Shown here one piece after another: positions 61,261-64,000 of a stretch of 64,000 bases of DNA (positions are counted from its first letter, which is position 1; every line of letters begins with the position of its first letter). The notes under the pieces are model-generated. The model saw only the letters and a list, made by a program, of their open reading frames with translations, did not search any database and was not told the origin of the DNA. The stretch is from Gymnopus androsaceus JB14. Taxonomy: Eukaryota > Basidiomycota > Agaricomycetes > Agaricales > Omphalotaceae. The stretch spans positions 92,730 through 156,729 of the forward strand of contig ML769401.1 of the NCBI GenBank assembly GCA_009733575.1. Direction: 5' to 3'. The position numbers and the translations under genes are program-made.

Positions 61261-62251
61261 GGACAGCCACATAGAATTATTGCATCAAACTTCCTCCACA
61301 AATGGAATACTTGTACATGTTGTACTTTTCTTTTTTACTGGCATGGCCTCAATACACTCTGATGTAGACACAGAAGGTGTTAACCTTTTCAAGTGATTTT
61401 GATTCATTTCCAATGATGTGTGATACTTCAACAATGGGATCTAAACTCCACATATAGTTGGCTCTATCTTTGGCTTCAGACACAGAACATGGATGGATTG
61501 TGGATGGAAGGGAGAGTGCTAAATAAAATGTGCTGTTCTCTCATGGGACTGAATGTTATGAACATTCTTATCTTATCTGACACATGGTATTATTTTTTTA
61601 TCATTTTCTTCTATTTACCTTTGTATATATCTAAGCACATGTCTGATTAGATGTGCAGCTATACTGATTGATTATGTTTACCTTATTATTTAGAGTTCAG
61701 TTGATTGGAGTATGATCATTTCCAATCATAACACATGCTAGCATGTCTATACTTGTAAGGTCAATCCTTTATTACTTTTCTCATTTCACACATTGTTACC
61801 ATACAGTTAGGGTATACTATATAGGGCTTTGGGCTTAGATTTTGTACTTTAGTATCTATAGTAGTTGTAGCTGTAGCATAGTCCTTAGCTTCAATCTTGT
61901 CAATACCTCCTAGTTCTCAATATCATCCTCTTCTCTTTTCCTCATTTTTCTTGTCTTTGCCTAAGTTGGAAGTCATGATGCCTGGTACCTTGTGTTGTGA
62001 AGAACTAGTTGCTGACACTGAAGGTATTCATGAATGTCAGAATGTCTGAAGTGTTTTTTTCTACACATCTGCTTTTCTGAGCTGTAGACAACATAGGCTT
62101 GTAAAGCAATGATCTTGCTAATACTGTGTGTGTGTTCTCCTTATTATCACCTCAAGAACTAGCTCATTCTAAGCCTCAAGTAGCTACTTCTTGTCTTACA
62201 ATAATTCATACAACTTCTCTGTTCTTGTCAAACTAACTGCTACTTAACAGC

Positions 62252-63590
62252 TCTCCCAGCACTGCTTCCCAATGGCCACCAGCCAATTGAACATCTCATT
62301 GTGTCTTAGTAATGCCATAATGAAATACACAGTTCTGTTCATGTCAATGATCTCCACTAAAAAGAATGTAAGCACAAAGATCAATGCAGCAAAGACATCA
62401 GCAAAACCTGGGTGTACTGGACAGCACTGGACAGCGCTATCCAGCACTCATAGCACCCATAGCACCCATAGCAAGGTCCCCATCTATCCAGAGCTATGGA
62501 TCACTATGGATTGCTATGAGCTGCTATGGGTTGCTACGGATTTCGCATTTCACGGCACATCATCGCATCATCTGTCAGTCTTTCAATTCATTTTTTTTGT
62601 TGTCCTCGGAATTGTTCACTTGCGAGACCAAATAATTATAATAAATCATATATATTGGATTAGTAGTACATAGTAGGATAGTCTACCAAAACAGAGCTAT
62701 GGTAACTAGTATATAGCATGAATAAAGCTACAGTATAGTATGTAATGCTTAGTTTGACATTGAATGGCTTGAATGAAACTCACTAAGAATGCCGAGCCAA
62801 AGTAACCTAGAAACAACTTAGAAAAAAAGAAATTTGGGAGGGAAGGAAGGGAGCTTGGGGAAGTTACGACGGCTCGTCGATCCTATATACTATCGACGGA
62901 AGAGAGTGACAGCTGTCAAAATGTTGACAGCTGGCTCGAGTATGCGGTGATTTCATAGCAGCTCATAGCAACTCATAGCAGCTCATAGCATTTCATAGCA
63001 CTATGGCTGCTATGACTTGCTATAGATTGCTATAGCTGCTATGACCTTCACCCAGGTTTTGCTGATGGAGCCTCTTCCCCTTCCACCTGAACCTGCTGAC
63101 CTTCCTAACCTCCCTAATACCATCAATTGCCAAACTCCACAACACTGTCTTTGCAGGGTTCTTCAGCACCTCTTTCTCCTTCTCTTCATTCTTCATCCTC
63201 TTCAAGCTCAAGAACCCTGGAAGTCTCAAAAATGCAACCAATGACTGTGTTCCTGCGATACTCACTGTCAACATGCCTTTTCTTCCCTCCCACTTCCCTC
63301 TGAACACACTTAGCCCATCCTCCTTCTGTGCTTCTTCCACCTTTCTGACTGTCTTCATGATCCCAGTTCATGCTTTGCCTGATTTAGAGCCCATGGTGGC
63401 TTTAGCCTTTTCAATGCCAAGAACACTGGTGACACTAACTTTGGTTGTGGCTTTGGTCATGGCTTTGACAAAGTTGAGGAGCTTCTTGGAGCATTTAGGC
63501 TTGGTGTTATTGTCAATGTTATTGTCATAGTCTGACTCCATTTTGCCATCATTGCCAGCCAAATGAGCTGGACTGGAGGTGGAAGCTTTC
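62252..63590 (-). pseudogene. DUF3292 gene fragment, interrupted
   Basis: Minus-strand remains of the C-terminal exons: ..KAMTKATTKVSVTSVLGIEKAKATMGSKSGKA.., VFRGKWEGRKGMLTVSIAGTQ.., ..VLWSLAIDGIREV, then the 670-bp insertion, then VEIIDMNRTVYFIMALLRHNEMFNWLVAIGKQCWESC. Many replacements are those expected from CpG to TpG/CpA change (R to H, R to C, R to W). There is no 5' half. Confidence 0.88.
62397..63066. mobile_element. MITE-like element with 18-bp terminal inverted repeats
   Basis: Ends ATCAGCAAAACCTGGGTG (62397-62414) and its exact reverse complement (63049-63066). Subterminal zones are arrays of CATAGC on one side and GCTATG on the other (62449-62535 and 62955-63042), so each end can fold back on itself. 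It has no transposase and is absent from the parental copy at 50.6 kb. No clear target-site duplication is visible. Confidence 0.75.
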
Positions 63591-63839
63591 TTTATTATCT
63601 TCTACTCCATCTTTGACATGAGGTACTCCTCTTTGCATCTGTGCTTAGTCATCAACTTGCTTCTGGTCTTGTTGCAACATGTGGGATATAAATAGATTCA
63701 ATCAAGATTCAATACATAAGGGAAATATACTTTTTCAGGATATTATAGAATATAAATATTTCTGAGGACTTCAGAAGGAAATAAATTCACATCAACTGAA
63801 GTTCGGATTTCTGCAAAGTGGAATGTCTTCCCAAAATGA

Positions 63840-64000
63840 CATTTTTTTGGACAGGACCTGAAGTAATCTGCTTCAGCTGACCCAAAAACATACATTACAG
63901 AAGCTGGCTAAAGTACTCCATTTCAGCATCCATTTCAGAAAATCATTCAGATGGCTCCAGTAATTTATGTTTTTGGGTTGGCTGAAGCTAATTGCTTTAG
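63840..64000. mobile_element. Inverted-repeat element running off the window
   Basis: CTGCTTCAGCTGACCCAAAA.. (63868-63892) and its imperfect reverse complement TATGTTTTTGGGTTGGCTGA.. (63966-63990) flank a 73-bp loop. Similarity continues outward to the window end. It could be a short MITE or a hairpin. Only one side of its context is visible. Confidence 0.5.

Larger units (their letters stand above)
61261..63600 (+). repeat. CpG-depleted copy of the SDH4/DUF3292 convergent region
   Basis: Collinear with 50086-51230. It starts at ATAGAATTATTGCATCAAAC (parent GTAGAATTATTGCATCGAAC) and ends near GGAGGTGGAAGC. Reading every line from 61261 to 62396 I find no CG dinucleotide. Parental CGs appear as TG or CA. 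It holds extra sequence at about 61520-62080 and an inserted element at 62397-63066. Confidence 0.9.

Overview
The window is nuclear DNA of a filamentous fungus, almost certainly a basidiomycete and probably an agaricomycete. The evidence is dense short introns (about 50-60 nt) with GT..AG and occasional GC..AG ends, very small exons, and recognisable fungal families: a 1,3-beta-glucan synthase, a velvet regulator, a Zn2Cys6 factor, DUF3292, a fungal rhodopsin-domain membrane protein and a STAND NTPase with TPR repeats. The gene models below were spliced by hand from reading frames and splice consensus. No expression data were available.

Layout. 1-412: 3' end of an unidentified gene. 1.36-5.02 kb: a large inverted duplication with two convergent paralogues of a multi-pass membrane protein. 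5.0-7.2 kb: no secure gene. 7.2-8.9 kb: mitochondrial Mn superoxide dismutase, then a small disordered protein behind two CRE palindromes. 10.27-11.51 kb (-): a VelB-like velvet protein. 12.5-14.3 kb: weak reading frames and a decayed tandem duplication. 14.70-20.64 kb: complete FKS1-type glucan synthase (12 exons, 1,785 aa). 21.62-22.73 kb: secreted thaumatin-like protein with a 7-nt exon. 23.37-26.02 kb: an unrecognised helical/disordered protein whose middle is built from tandemly copied exon+intron units. 26.32-30.01 kb: an unrecognised 1,017-aa protein with a chain of CxxC...CxxC modules, one exon per module. 30.17-33.06 kb (-): BRCT-repeat DNA-damage scaffold (Rtt107/Brc1 type). 33.3-35.5 kb: a second, truncated copy of the thaumatin/helical-protein segment, with a third fragment at 35.94-36.48 kb. 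37.04 and 46.74 kb: two intron-containing tRNA-Leu(CAA) genes. 37.79-38.48 kb: small cupin. 39.28-43.72 kb (-): Zn2Cys6 transcription factor. 47.11-49.25 kb (-): battenin/CLN3 (BTN1), sharing a 144-bp promoter with SDH4 (49.39-50.08 kb, +). 50.52-52.98 kb (-): DUF3292 membrane protein.

The right end (about 54-64 kb) differs in character. It holds a STAND NTPase/TPR locus that is itself tandemly duplicated: a broken first copy with 8 TPR units, and a second copy with 17 TPR units but no P-loop. It is followed by a degraded copy of the SDH4/DUF3292 convergent region that has lost essentially all CpG dinucleotides and carries a roughly 670-bp inverted-repeat element that still contains CpG. The contrast with the parental copy 11 kb away looks like decay of methylated CpG.

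How the genes relate: most of the left and middle part is housekeeping (cell-wall glucan synthesis, oxidative defence, respiratory complex II, vacuole, DNA-damage response) mixed with regulators. The novelty lies in repeat-driven gene building: inverted paralogues, exon-intron amplification, exon-per-module Cys repeats, and an array of near-identical TPRs in a STAND protein.
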